A DNA stretch of 64,000 nucleotides from Diphasiastrum complanatum (GCA_029204225.1 CM055107.1:2409218-2473217); one strand, 5' to 3'; numbered from the stretch's first letter, positions 1 to 12,199 are shown. Notes: generated by a model not told the origin, from the letters alone. Translations and numbers: made by a program.

Positions 1-84
1 ATTATATTCTTCGGGCTCCTCACGAGCTCTTCTCCTAGATGGTCTCCCACTTGACCTTCCACTTGACCTACCACTTGAAGACAT
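1..84 (-). CDS. N-terminal start of an unrecognised Ser/Gly/Arg-rich protein, cut by the window edge
   Basis: An ATG at 84-82 opens a minus-strand frame that stays open to the edge of the window (28 codons). The protein begins MSSSGRSSGRSSGRP and continues into an Arg/Glu-rich stretch, with a short SSGR repeat. The leader in front of it is strongly pyrimidine-rich on the coding strand and has no long competing ORF, which is typical of a plant 5' leader. Low-complexity basic N-termini occur in transposon proteins and in nuclear or RNA-binding proteins, so no function can be named. Most of the gene lies outside the window, and the frame could still be chance. Confidence 0.3.
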   Translation of the reverse strand, partial: MSSSGRSSGRSSGRPSRRRAREEPEEYN

Positions 85-400
85 TGTATCAAAGAAAAAC
101 TTTAAAAGTTAGAAAGTAGTGGAGAATGGGACTGAAAGAGTATTGAAGATTTTTAGATTAGAAGAGTAAGCAATGAATAGAAAGCAATAGATTAATAGTA
201 AGCAAGAACAAAGAAGATCAATAGAGCAAGCAAAAGCAAGAGCAAGATCACTAGCAATGAAGAACAACCAAAAGCAAGCAAGCAAGATCTATAGAGCTTA
301 GAAGAGCAATAGCAAGCAAGAGCACTAAACACTAGATTAGAAAACCTATAAAACTTGAAAGCAAAGGAAGAGGAACAAGAATGCTCGCGAAAATGCCATT
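85..400 (-). promoter_or_regulatory. Pyrimidine-rich leader upstream of the left-edge ORF
   Basis: On the minus strand this segment is a reiterated CTTGCTT / GCTCTTGC tract with no long ORF. It lies between the palindrome cluster at 404-500 and the ATG at 84. A TTTTATAGG sequence near 345-355 (minus reading) could be a weak TATA-like element. Composition and position suggest a transcribed 5' leader; that is inference. Confidence 0.25.
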
Positions 401-403
401 TTA

Positions 404-500
404 TTGGCGTTCAAGTTTCGCGTGGATTATCCACGCAGAAGTTATCCACGCGTGGATAATCCACGTGATATCCACAAGTGGATGTTCCACGCGTTTTTTT
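404..500. repeat. Cluster 1 of ATCCAC/GTGGAT palindromes
   Basis: About 97 bp contain seven copies of ATCCAC or its complement GTGGAT, mostly arranged as GTGGATTATCCAC and ATCCACGCGTGGAT palindromes. The same motif makes the much larger cluster at 4786-5300. The cluster lies immediately upstream of the minus-strand leader at 85-400. The short ORFs read through it are by-products of the repeat. Confidence 0.85.
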
Positions 501-508
501 TCCCTCTC

Positions 509-1320
509 ATGGAACATGAGAGGGTCTCCCACATGGGCTTGCATGCTTCAAATGTCATTCAATATTCTCATAATCTTTTCTGGATTTTATGAAAATATTT
601 TATTGTAGGATTTTACATAAAATATATGTAAAAAAATCAATTCAAAGATCATTATGGTAGTATTTAATTGTTAAAACTAGATTTATATTGTTATAAATTT
701 TATTTTTCTTGAGATTTGACATACAAGACAAAATCATGAGATAAGAAATAGTACATATTATTATTAAACAAGTAATTTGACAAGTTTTTTAAGATTTTAT
801 CACATAATATTATGTCAAATTGGTGATGTCATAAAACATTTAGTTTATTAATAATCTAGGTGTCATAGATTTGATATAATTTGATGACATAATTACATGG
901 TCAAATAAAATTTTTTTGGCTTTTGTCATGTGATCTCTTAAATGGTTGCATGGGGTCATTTAGATTCATGATCAAAAGCATTTATGTTATATTGAGGACC
1001 TTAGTGATATATGACCTATATGATAAATCTTTTTAATTGTTGGTGTGTGACCTATATAACCTTATATGAAATCATAGTAATTAGTTGAGATATCATTTAC
1101 CATTGTAATAAAGATGTTGATCAATGGTGTGTTATCTAGTATATGATTTCTTGCATACAAAGCAACCATAGATAGAAAGGGCGAATGCATATTGCTCGTC
1201 ATGAGATACCATGGCACACTAGGCCAATCCAAAGAGATTTACCTTTAACTAACTCGAGCCAAGTATTAATTAATCAAATGAGTGATTGAGTGGGAAATGA
1301 ATCAATTGAGTATATGACTG
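509..1320. other. AT-rich intergenic DNA, nothing recognised
   Basis: No long ORF, clear repeat or RNA gene is visible. The composition is typical of decayed plant intergenic sequence. Confidence 0.5.
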
Positions 1321-1657
1321 ATTGTTTGATCTTGATCATTCCATCTTGAAAGAAAGATCGAGTGAGATCATCACTCATCTTAGACAAGAGTTTAAACTGA
1401 GAGCTTCGAACATTGACTGCTATGTGGTCTTTAAATTAGTTGAGATAGGCCTACACACGCTAACATTTGTCAGTATGAATCTTATTTTGATTGCTCGTCA
1501 TGTGTTGCCCCGCCCAAGCAATTTTCTTGATAGCAATGTTACTAAAATATTAGATTTACATTAAGCATAAGTAGAATATACATGGATTAGATGTTGGCAT
1601 GTCTTTAACAAATTTTACTATATTTGTTCAGAACATACGGTCTCATAATGATTACTT

Positions 1658-2460
1658 ATGATGTGGTATAGAGTAGCTGGCTACAGTGTGTATATGACAT
1701 CGACGATGTCATCATCATCAGATAGCGATTCATCTCATGATCGCAACAGCAGGTATATATTGTTATTGATATTGACATCAATTGCACTTTATTTGTTATT
1801 TGAATATGAGTGTATAATTTTTCTTGCAAATCTATTCTTACAATGACATTTGATTGGAATTATGAATTCTAGGAAAATTATCGTACCTCCACGTGATTTA
1901 GAGAAAGAAAAAAGAATTGAGCTCTATCACAGAAAAAAGGAGCAATCAAGACTAAAGTACAATGAACAACTATTGACTGGTTCATTTTCAAGCTCTTCCA
2001 TCAGTCGACGTAGACCGCCTATTGATCCATCACATGTATGTATATTGATTTATGTCATAATTTTTTTATTTGTAATAGTGATGTAATCCGATTTGCTCTT
2101 TGGATATAGTATATTGCTCTTTGGAAAGCCAAGACACCACTCCATCACAAATGAAGGTTGAAAATGCACTAAATGTACAAAGACTATTTTGTCAATTTTT
2201 GTCACATGTTACAATTCATCACATATTAGAATTTGTCAATTTTTACTTGAATGACACTGAAAGAATTTGTGCAATTTGCAATTGGATTATTGGACCAGTT
2301 TCAACCAGAATATGATGAGAGGATACCATTACCCCACACAATGCAAAGGCCTTAGGATTCGGACAAGGAGGATTGTCAATGATCATATTTGGGCCAATGG
2401 AGTGCACACAGAGAATCCAAGAGTACGAGAGGTAAACTCTTTAAAGTGTTTTTTGGAAAT
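1658..2460 (+). other. Possible decayed exon chain of an unknown gene or transposon
   Basis: A Ser/Asp-rich frame around 1700-1752 (SSSSDSDSSHDRNSR) ends at a GTATAT donor-like site. After an AT-rich gap, an AG acceptor near 1872 opens a basic frame (KIIVPPRDLEKEKRIELYHR) to about 2036, where another GTATGT occurs. A third open stretch lies at about 2267-2460. Together these resemble small exons separated by short introns. I recognise no domain, and an earlier frame at 1322-1564 shows none either. The acidic Ser-rich N-terminus resembles some plant transposase N-termini only loosely. Splicing and coding status are inferred. Confidence 0.2.
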
Positions 2461-2543
2461 GCTTTAATCTTTGACCCTTATGACACTTCAAGTATAGTTT
2501 GGCCAATAAATATTGAGCAATAGGATGAGTGCCACGATACTTT

Positions 2544-2720
2544 GAAGTTAATCTCTCACTTGCTTCTAAAAGAAAAAATCCAAATAGAATATCTAGATGA
2601 AGTTAATCTCTCACTTGCTTCTAAAAGGAAAAATTCAAATAGAATGATTAGATGAAGTTAATCTCTCACTTGCTTCTAAAAGAAAAAATACAAATAGAAT
2701 GATTAGATGTAGTTAATCTT
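2544..2720. repeat. 55-bp tandem repeat, three copies plus a partial fourth
   Basis: Units starting GAAGTTAATCTCTCACTTGC begin at 2544, 2599 and 2654, and a degraded fourth begins at 2709. The period is exactly 55 bp with only a few substitutions, so the expansion is fairly recent. Confidence 0.9.
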
Positions 2721-2760
2721 GATTTCCATATTCAATCACCCATAATAGACTCATTCACGT

Positions 2761-4260
<1,500 letters not shown>

Positions 4261-4533
4261 TCAAGAAGAGCTATTTTTGGGCATTCTTGGTGTGCTTGCA
4301 TGGTAGAATGATTGCAAGTGATTTCAAGAGTTCAAGAGTGTTCGAAATCTGAGTATCCGTGACAGGTTGAACCATACTACAACCCCGAGAATCTGCTGTC
4401 TGATCTAGGCATTGAACCAAATAGAAATGATCAAGAACATGCCCAGCTAAAAACCAAAATGGAGGTAGCATAAGCTGTAACAAGAAGCAAACAAGCAGAA
4501 CTAGTAGACAGACAGAAGAACCAGCCAACAGGC

Positions 4534-4690
4534 CTACATCACAATAAAAAAAAAAATTAAAACTTATGGTCACAAAACACATACTATTAACATCCATCAA
4601 TGAACTAAAAATCCTAAACACTATCAATCTTCTCACTCACATTCATCCTCATCTCATTCTCACTCCCATCTATACTCTCTTTTTCTCTCT
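4534..4690 (-). repeat. Dispersed repeat, inverted mate of 25375-25530
   Basis: Read on the minus strand, about 155 bp match 25375-25530 (plus) almost base for base, including AGAGAGTATAGATGGGAGTG and TTAGTTCATTGATGGATG. The conserved block ends in a T-rich stretch followed by GTGATGTAGG, which looks like a polypyrimidine tract and an AG splice acceptor. It may be the leader and first intron edge of a mobile element family. The larger palindrome cluster lies about 100 bp upstream of this copy on the same strand. Confidence 0.8.
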
Positions 4691-4785
4691 CTCACACAAC
4701 ACAAAAATAGAAAGTCACCTCTAGTTTCGGAGTGAACCACATTTTGGTTCACGCCAAATGTTTTTTTTTTGGACAAAAGATTTTG

Positions 4786-5300
4786 CATGGATTATCCACG
4801 CGTGGATAATCCACGCAAATTCCAGAAACCTTTTCGCGTGGATACTGCGTGGATATTAAAAAAAATTTATCCACGCGGTATCCACGGCCTCAACTCTCTG
4901 GATTTTGTGTAGATAAAGCAAATTTTGCATGGATAATCCACGCATGGATAATTATCCACGCAGTATCCACGCGAAAGCCAAGCCTTTTTTATTTAATTTC
5001 TACTATGGCATGGATTATCCACGTTTGGATTATCCACGCGTGGATTATCCACGCGTGGATTATCCACGTGAAATTAGAATTCCTATTTCCGGCTCCGGGT
5101 GTCGGAGATTTGCTCGGCTGCCGGTAGTCGGACTTGGCATGGATAATCCACGCATTTTGAATTTCACGACATCCGGCCGATCTGCTGTAGGAAAAGACAT
5201 TTGTGTGGAACATCCACGCGTGGATAATCCACGTGTATATCCATGGCAATTTTTTTTTGCCCGCATGTCCTCCTTTGTATTGTGCGTGGATATTTGCTAT
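4786..5300. repeat. Cluster 2 of ATCCAC/GTGGAT palindromes
   Basis: About 21 copies of ATCCAC or GTGGAT occur in roughly 515 bp. Around 4786-4816 two inverted units join into a near-perfect 32-bp palindrome, and at 5031-5068 the 15-bp unit ATCCACGCGTGGATT repeats head to tail. Spacing elsewhere is irregular, with unrelated sequence between units, so this is a motif cluster rather than a satellite. ORFs on both strands here, with repeated WIIHAWIIHAW-like peptides, are translations of the repeat. Confidence 0.9.
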
Positions 5301-5324
5301 ATGTGTTCTTGTGATGGCTTCTAG

Positions 5325-5940
5325 GAGGTAGTCGTCATTGGTCCAATGCAAATCATTTGTAAGGTCAATATAAGGCTTAATAGCCTGTTTGGCTTGCTTA
5401 TGGTTTGGGGCTTGGGTACCAAATGCTATCCCTATGCCGCAAGGGCGGCCTCAGTCACGCGCACCTTGTGTGTGGCTCCCTGGAATGTGATGTAAAATTT
5501 GGATTTCTCCTCCTTCCAAGTACTGAAGGCAAGAGTGCTAAAATCTATATTGATTCTCCCTGAAAAGGCTCTCTGCAAGGGTCATCCACTGAGTGAACAT
5601 GCTTGTGCTAGGAAGGATCATGATATCCGTTGCAGATGGGACATCACGATGGAAAGTATAACGAGGCGACTGGGATGTATCTGTGGAAGACATGATGATC
5701 AGAAACGAAAAGTAATAGGCGCGAGTGTAAAACAAAAAATAGTTCAAAAAGTTTTGAAGGCTTTGGTCGCTGAAAAAATTGGCAAGAGCTTCACTAGCAC
5801 AAGTGAAGAATGAATCGAATTCAGCTAACTTATAGGTGAATTTGGAAGGTCCATTACACTGAATACTAGTTTAGTTGATTAGCTTTGAACAAAAATTTGC
5901 AGGCTTGTACAATACTGTGAAAATAGGCTAAAAAAAATCT
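5325..5940. other. Unannotated stretch with one 104-codon ORF
   Basis: A plus-strand frame at 5499-5813 encodes 104 residues with no motif I recognise. No initiation context, neighbours or splice sites support it. The segment lies between the palindrome cluster and the 3' end of gypsy copy C. Confidence 0.3.
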
Positions 5941-5944
5941 CGGC

Positions 5945-6588
5945 GAAGTTTTCTGAGGCTCTGAACCTATCCAGCAAACATTTTCCAGGGTTGGCGAAGG
6001 ATGAACCTTCGCCCAAGAGGGTCCTTCGCCCAAGTATTGTCATAAATGTAATTTTCCAAGATCTAAACCTATGGCCAACCTAATTTTGACATTTTAAGAC
6101 CATTTAGCATGTCAGCGAAGATTCATAAGGAGAGTAAGGTGCTCAGCGAAGGTTCCCAAAATGGCATATTTTTAATCATTCGCCTAACTCAAAAAAAGGG
6201 ACTTTTTCTGGAAAAGAACCTTCGCCCAACTCAATATAGATATATCTGAAGTGAATGTACAATCTGAAAGCTCAACGAAGGTTTCCAATACTGTACAAGC
6301 AACATATGACAGAAACAGTGATTTTATAAGTCGTTTACCGTCAAAAATACTTTCCTTCCTCTTTTTCCATTCTGATGACTTTTCAGACTTTTGCTCATCA
6401 GTCTTTTCTCATTTTTATTTTTTCTTTTTTTTCTGTCTTTTCCAAACAAACCTTAACAATTAAATATTGAAAACAAAAAATTTGAAAAACAACTAAAATT
6501 TAAAAAATTATTTAGATCATGCTTGCTGAACTAACGGAACAGACTGCCAAAACTTGTGTAATCAGCTGTCATTCACCATAGTATCAAA
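5945..6588 (-). other. 3' untranslated part of gypsy copy C
   Basis: Downstream of the pol end on the minus strand, this segment aligns by eye with the region after pol in copy B (60530-60830), including the T-rich block and the words around AACCTTCG...GGGCGAAGGTTC. CCTTCGCC and its complement occur many times here, as in the 5' leaders of copies A and B. No LTR boundary is visible. Confidence 0.6.
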
Positions 6589-8664
6589 TCATTTTCCGTC
6601 CAAGTGCTCAAGTATTACTGTGCCATAGTTCAGGATTTCTTTCACTTTATATGGGCCTTCACCGGTAAACTTAAATTTTTCCTTGATCAGCTTGGTTTTG
6701 TACTCCAGTGCGAGATCTCCTGCTTTTAGATCCTTTTTGTGCAATCGACAATCGTGCCATGCTTTGCGACGGGCTTTATCTGTTGCTAACGCATGAACTG
6801 CCATCAATCGTGTTTCACATAATTTGTGCAACGCTTCATGACGTAGTTGTAAAGACTTATCATCATAAGCAGTAGCGCAATAGCAATATCTAAAACAACT
6901 CTAAGAAGTGAGCTGGAATGCTCAGGAGTGTTCAAACTCGCAGGCTTGAGAGAGAGAGAGCTAACTATTCAAATGCTTCTTCATAACTTGAAAATTGTAT
7001 GGAAATGAACAACTATATATACTAAGAAATTAGGTTGTCAATTGCAATTGCCAGTTGGCTGGTATCCGCTGGCATCCATCCGGTTCCTTGTCATTGATTG
7101 TTGATAAGCGCCGAAATTGGCCATAAACGTTTTGTCTGCATAAATGAACCAAACTGTCACTTTTGCAAAAATGAACTATGCATAAAGATGGGATCAAAAA
7201 TTCAATCGGCATGATAGCATCTTGACCATAAATATTTGTACTACTTTTGTAAGCAGTTCTGAATGCCCATAGTGCTGCATACAGTTTATGTTCCCAATCA
7301 GACCGACTTGCTTCAATTATTTTTGTCATAATAGTGCAGAGAATCTTATTGGAAGATTTAGCTTGGCCATTCCCTCTGGGATAGTAAGGAGTACTAAATC
7401 TATGTATAACAAAAAAATCTTCCAGTAAACACTTTATTGTTCGATTAACAAAGTGTGTATCCCGATCACTGACAATCTCGATCGGACATCCAAATCTGAT
7501 AATAATATTTTCATAGAGAAACTTGGTCGTGGATTTTGCATCAGCAACTTTGACAGCTTTGACTTCAACCCACTTGGTCATATAATCAGTTGCTATGATA
7601 ATGTATCGGGCCTGAGATCCTTGCGCGGCAGGATGAATAGGACCAACATAATCCAATCCATTTTTCAAATGGTGCTTGCGATAAAACTGGATGCAATGGT
7701 TCATAGTTCTGTCTAGTAGGTCGTCGTGCTCGCTGGCAAACATCACATGTCTGAATATAATTTGCGATGTCCTTATGAAGTGTAGGCCACCAACAAACTC
7801 ATTGCAAAATTTTGTGAACCGTAATATCTGTACAGAAATGTCCTCCGCCCATGCCATCATGTGAAAACATGATTAAATCTGGTATTTCATGCGGTAAAAC
7901 ACATCTACGTAGAATATTGTCTGAACCACGACGATATAATTGTCCTGCAATCAATTGATAAGGTTGAGCCTTATGAATCAATTGTCTCTTCTGTACTTTT
8001 GTCAAAGAGTCATTCGGTTGTCCTAGCATCAGGTACTCAACAATATCCGCTGCCCACTCAGGTACTACTTCTACATAGAACAATGCAGCATCTGGTAATT
8101 CATCATCCACTTCAATATTAACTTGTGCGAATTCAATTCGCGAAACGTGATCGGCTAGATAATGTTGCTTCCCTTTCCGAACCACAATTCGAAAGTCAAA
8201 TTCAATCAATAACAGTAACCATCTTGCAATACGTCCAGTATTGCATGTCTTGTTTACCAAGTAAAGTAACGGCTGGTGATCCGTATAAAATACAAAGTGC
8301 GTTTCTATGAGGTAGTGACGAAATTTCTGAACAAAAAAAATCATGGCTAACGCTTCACGTCTTGCTGTTGAATAGTTCTTCTCCGGATCTGTAAGCTATC
8401 TGCTTGCAAATCGTATAGGATAGTCCTTCTTATAGACACTTGGCTGCGTCAAAACTGATCAATGGCATATTTCGAGGCATCCGTGTGAACATGGAATTCA
8501 ACCGTCCAATCTGGAGAACGCAATATCGGTGCTAAAGTTAATGCTTTTTTTAATTTCTCAAAGGCTTCCAATGCTTCTACTATCCAAAAAGGAACAATAG
8601 TTAGTTTGTATATAGGTCGTGCTAATTCCACAAATGTTTGCGAGGAAAAAGACCTCTTTTTCAA
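6589..8664 (-). pseudogene. Gypsy copy C: RNase H and integrase fragment of a Ty3/gypsy polyprotein
   Basis: On the minus strand, frames run from the RT/RNase H junction (YKLTIVPFW, then HTDASKYAI at about 8460-8500), through RNase H (YTDHQPLLYLVNKT at about 8270), a spacer, and the integrase core (GLDYVGPIHPAAQGS, 7620-7660; DRDTHFVNRTIK, 7430-7475), to a C-terminal domain ending EILNYGTVILEHLDGK at 6589. Frames change near 8345-8450 and 7800, and parts of the integrase HHCC region are scrambled. A solo LTR interrupts the C-terminal domain. Gag, protease and the RT palm are absent. Copy B on the plus strand is the closest relative. Dead element. Confidence 0.9.
6866..7178 (-). mobile_element. 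Solo LTR fragment of the copia E family, inserted in gypsy copy C
   Basis: Copy B reads straight across this site, whereas copy C carries about 313 extra bases. The insert resembles the LTR at 50831-51330: shared blocks include GCCAGTTGGCTGG, TTGTTGATAAGC and GGCCATAAACNGTNTGTCTGC. The minus strand has a TATATATAG box. The insert accounts for the unrelated tail of the C integrase frame ending at 7030. The start appears truncated relative to the longer LTR, and no clean target duplication is visible. Confidence 0.6.
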
Positions 8665-9135
8665 GCTATTTTCGATGAAAAATCGTCGCCGCGCGCTATT
8701 ACGCTGATGCGGAACTGTTAAAAAATGACGCGTAAATGGCCCATAATGGCCGGTTGCACTGCTATTACAATACTGTTCATTTGCTAATTTACGTTGTATG
8801 AAAATTCCATTTATGCGGCCTATGCTCCTAGTTTCCAGGTTTGTCGGGACTAGGAGGTGCCAAGTATTTTAGTAATACAGTTTTAGTAATTAAAAACTTG
8901 GTCGTGAGCCCATAAAAACTGAAATCGTAAATAGGGCCCAACTTGGCTTTGAAATTGCAAGTTGAGGCCAAGTTAGATGTCAAAAAAGAATTTGGGCCAG
9001 TGCCCTATTTTTTAAGGCTTTTTTTTTAAAAAGTCATAAGGAGGTGCCCCATATCTTGAAGGGGTGCACCTCCAGCCCATTGAGCCCCTACGTATGACCA
9101 GGGAGGGGTGTGGGACAACATTCTCATTGTCATTT
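8665..9135. other. Intergenic, no gene seen
   Basis: Sequence beyond the broken edge of gypsy C. No ORF, repeat or motif is recognised. Confidence 0.45.
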
Positions 9136-9136
9136 T

Positions 9137-9139
<3 letters not shown>

Positions 9140-9218
<79 letters not shown>
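9140..9218. repeat. (GA)n microsatellite
   Basis: About 39 GA units without interruption. The Arg-Glu and Ser-Leu peptides read from it are artefacts. Confidence 0.97.
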
Positions 9219-9221
<3 letters not shown>

Positions 9222-9382
9222 CTTGTGCAAAGAAAGAGTTTGTGGAGAAAGGAAAGAGGGAAGGAGAAGAAGCAAGGTTGTTTGTTGATCCCTGCTTGGT
9301 GCCTCCCATTTCTGTGTCTCCCACTCTACTCTCAGCCTTTCTCTTTTTGCTGTCCATCATTATTCACTGCTCACTTTGGAAG

Positions 9383-9543
9383 TGTAGCACAGGCATCCCA
9401 AAGGGAGCCGGGAACCACGACTTAGCTTCCCAGCCTTCAACTCTTGCCATCCAAACCATACAATGTAGCGCAGGCATCCCAAAGGGAGCCAGGATCCACG
9501 ACTTAGCTTCCCAGCCTTCAACTCTTGCCATCCAACCCACTTG
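9383..9543. repeat. 81-bp tandem duplication at the start of LTR-like unit 1
   Basis: TGTAGC(A/G)CAGGCATCCCAA begins at 9383 and again at 9464, and the two copies stay parallel over about 80 bp. The unit at 20293 (minus) has a single copy. Confidence 0.9.
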
Positions 9544-10648
9544 ACATACAAGCAGCCAACTCGCCAACAACAATCAGACTTAACCAACTTGAAGTTCCGA
9601 AAACCAACATTGAGATCCAACCTGGCACCATGCCAGATCGGGGGTCCCGATGTGGGTGACTTCCCTCCAAGCAAGCCGCCCGACATACATCAAACTTAAC
9701 CAACTCGAAGCTTCGTTACAAACGAGTAACATCCATTCCAAGCAAGCGGTCTGACTTACATCAGACTTAACCAACTGAAAGCTTCGTCACGAGCGTTGGG
9801 AGCCAACCTGGCGCCACGCCAGACTGGACAGCCATAAACAGGTAACTTCCACCCAAGCAAGCCATCCAACTCAGCCGACAAGTTAGAGCTCGTTCCCCAA
9901 GAGCTTAACCCATTCACGTTCATGCAAGGAACACTCAGAACCACAAGCCGCGACAGATATGGAGACAACCAGTTCCTAGACCAAATGGTCCCGACAGCAT
10001 ACCGTTGGCGCCACGGACCGAATGGTCCCAACGGCATACCGCTGGCGTCCCGGGATATGACCCTCAACTATGTGCCAACTTAAAAATTTGAAAGCGGCCT
10101 TACAACTGGCGCTTTTACCGAACATTGAAACCCAGAAGGTAATCAGAGTCAGTTTGAAAAAAATCCCACTTTATTGATAAATCTGAGAAGGTTACATTTC
10201 AAGTGTGTGACCGACCCTAGTCTCCGGGGCGCTAGCATGCCAAGGCTCGCCATGACAACATTCCAGCAAGGGAGGCTGAGACTTGGTTGGAGCTCACCCT
10301 GAGTCGCAACCCGCACTCCCCTATAGTATTGGTGTGATTCGGCACCCCCCCTCATACCAAGCACTCTACCCAAGCTGGTAAAGCACGTTTCTCTCTCTCT
10401 AGGATTTTCTCTTTCTAGAAAGTCATTTTATCTCTCTAGATTTTATTGATCCCAAGGCTTCCTTTAATCATGCCTAGATCGTGTGAGGTGATTGCACATC
10501 GATCTGAGCTCTCTGGACTCCGCTAGAACCGATCAAAGATTTTCAGCCATAGGAACTTGGCGCCGACTGGATTCTGGTAACAGTGGCACCGGGAGCAGCA
10601 GGGGCGCTGCTGGCGCCGAAAGTAAAGCTTGTAAAAGGTAGCTTTACA
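9383..10648 (+). mobile_element. LTR-like unit, copy 1
   Basis: The unit begins TGTAGCACAGGC and ends GCTTTACA, so it has TGTA...TACA ends. It contains the signature block around AATCAGAGTCAGTTTG at 10140 and a TTGGCGCCGACTGG sequence at 10557. Closely related units occur at 16326-17226 and 19254-20293 on the other strand. A duplicate of its 5' two-thirds follows immediately (10649-11348). The ORFs inside are short and share no known domain. I read it as a solo LTR or a TRIM-like element. The GGCGCC site could instead be a primer-binding region, which would move the LTR end to about 10549. Confidence 0.55.
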
Positions 10649-11348
10649 ACATACAAGCAGCCAACTCGCCAACAACGATCAGACTTAACCAACTTGAAGT
10701 TCCGAAAACCAACATTGAGATCCAACCTGGCGCCATGCCAGATCGAGTGTCCCGATGTGGGTGACTTCTCTCCAAGCAAGCCGCCCGACATACATCAAAC
10801 TTAACCAACTCGAAGCTTCGTTACAAACGAGTAACATCCATTCCATGCAAGCGGTCTGACTTACATCATACTTAAGCAACTGAAAGCTTCGTCACGAGCG
10901 CTGGAAGCCAACTTGGCGCCACGCCAGACTGGACAGCCATAAACAGGTAACTTCCACCCAAGCAAGCCATCCAACTCAGCCGACAGGTTAGAGCCCGTTC
11001 CCCAAGAGCTTAACCCATTCACGTTCATGCGAGGAACACTCAGAACCACAAGCCGCGACAGATATGGAGACAACCAGTTCCTGGACCCAAATGGTCCCGA
11101 CAGCATACCGCTGACGCCACGGACCGAATGGTCCCGACGGCATACCGCTGGCGTCCCAGGATACGACCCTCAGCTATGTGCCAACTTAAAAATTTTGAAG
11201 CGGCCTTACAACTGGCGCTTTTACCGAACACTGAAACCCAGAAGGTAATCAGAGTCAGTTTGAGAAAAATCCCACTTTATTGATAAATTTGAGAAGGTTA
11301 CATTTCAAGTGTGTGAACGACCCTAGTCTCCGGGGAGCTGGCATGCCA
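10649..11348 (+). mobile_element. Truncated second copy of the LTR-like unit, directly abutting copy 1
   Basis: Bases from ACATACAAGCAGCC at 10649 parallel 9544-10240 at an offset of 1105 bp with high identity. The copy lacks the TGTAG start and stops after GCATGCCAAGG. It is either a tandem LTR remnant with almost no internal region or a segmental duplication. Confidence 0.75.
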
Positions 11349-12180
11349 AGGCGAGTGCCAAGAAGAGACTTCTTTGAAAGTGTTCATAAAGTATTTGTTG
11401 TGTGCTGTTGAAAGACATCTGAAGGAGTTTGAAAACTGATTATGAGTTTAGAGGGTGTTTCATTTCTTTGGAGTGCCCTATAGGTTGCTAAAGAAGAACC
11501 ATTCTATAGTCTGGTTAATCGTTGGTTTGTGTTTCGTTAACCAACCAACTCTTTATAGATAGTGAGCCATTTGTCAAGCTCCCTTGAAATCCATTGGCAA
11601 ACCCTATCTGTAAACTGCCTTGATAGTTATTGGTAAAACTGTCACATTCACTACTTTTGATCATAGTTCTGTCCACATTCCCTATCTCCGCCTGCAGCTT
11701 TGATTAAAACATCTCTATATAAATTTGTGAAATTGGATATCATTGGATGTTCAAATGCACATTCCATTGAAATTTTCATGTGCTATGTGTCAATTTTCTA
11801 TTAGATGTCCACTTGAAAACTGTGTTGAGAAGGCTCACAAAAATATTTGCTTCTAAATCTATATTAAAATTCTCATTATGAAAGAGGTGCCTCTAGAATG
11901 CAAAGAAAAACTTAACACTTAGGCATTAAGTATATTTATAATCTCAAAAAAAGAATAGAGGCCATGATTACATATAGATTTTTTGTCATGGAATACTAAG
12001 GACATACTCTATCTCATTCCGTTTTAGAATTTTATGCAAAAAGGATCTATCTACTAGCTAACATAAAAAAAAAAAAACAGTTTGATACAAAATCTTAGTA
12101 CAAGAATGATCTTAGCAAAGCCATTATTTAATTTTTGGTAAGGTTACCTTACAATATACGTGGCAGCCGCCGTTATCCTT
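11349..12180. other. Intergenic, no gene seen
   Basis: AT-rich sequence without long ORFs or recognised repeats, between the LTR-like units and the HOOKLESS1-like pseudogene. Confidence 0.45.
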
Positions 12181-12199
12181 AGTAGGTTAGCAGTAGAAC

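Noticed and set aside
4786-5300. TTATCCAC words resembling bacterial DnaA boxes (replication origin)
   Set aside because: The context is plant nuclear DNA with introns and retrotransposons. No bacterial gene or origin neighbourhood is present.
4849-5351. Overlapping ORFs of 92-131 codons on both strands with repeated WIIHAW / VDYPR peptides
   Set aside because: They are translations of the palindrome cluster. The same repeat reads open on both strands, which explains the peptides without a gene.
9108-9425. Arg-Glu and Ser-Leu repeat proteins around the GA tracts (also 2751-2933, 13398-13765, 63379-63807)
   Set aside because: Dinucleotide repeats give open frames by composition.
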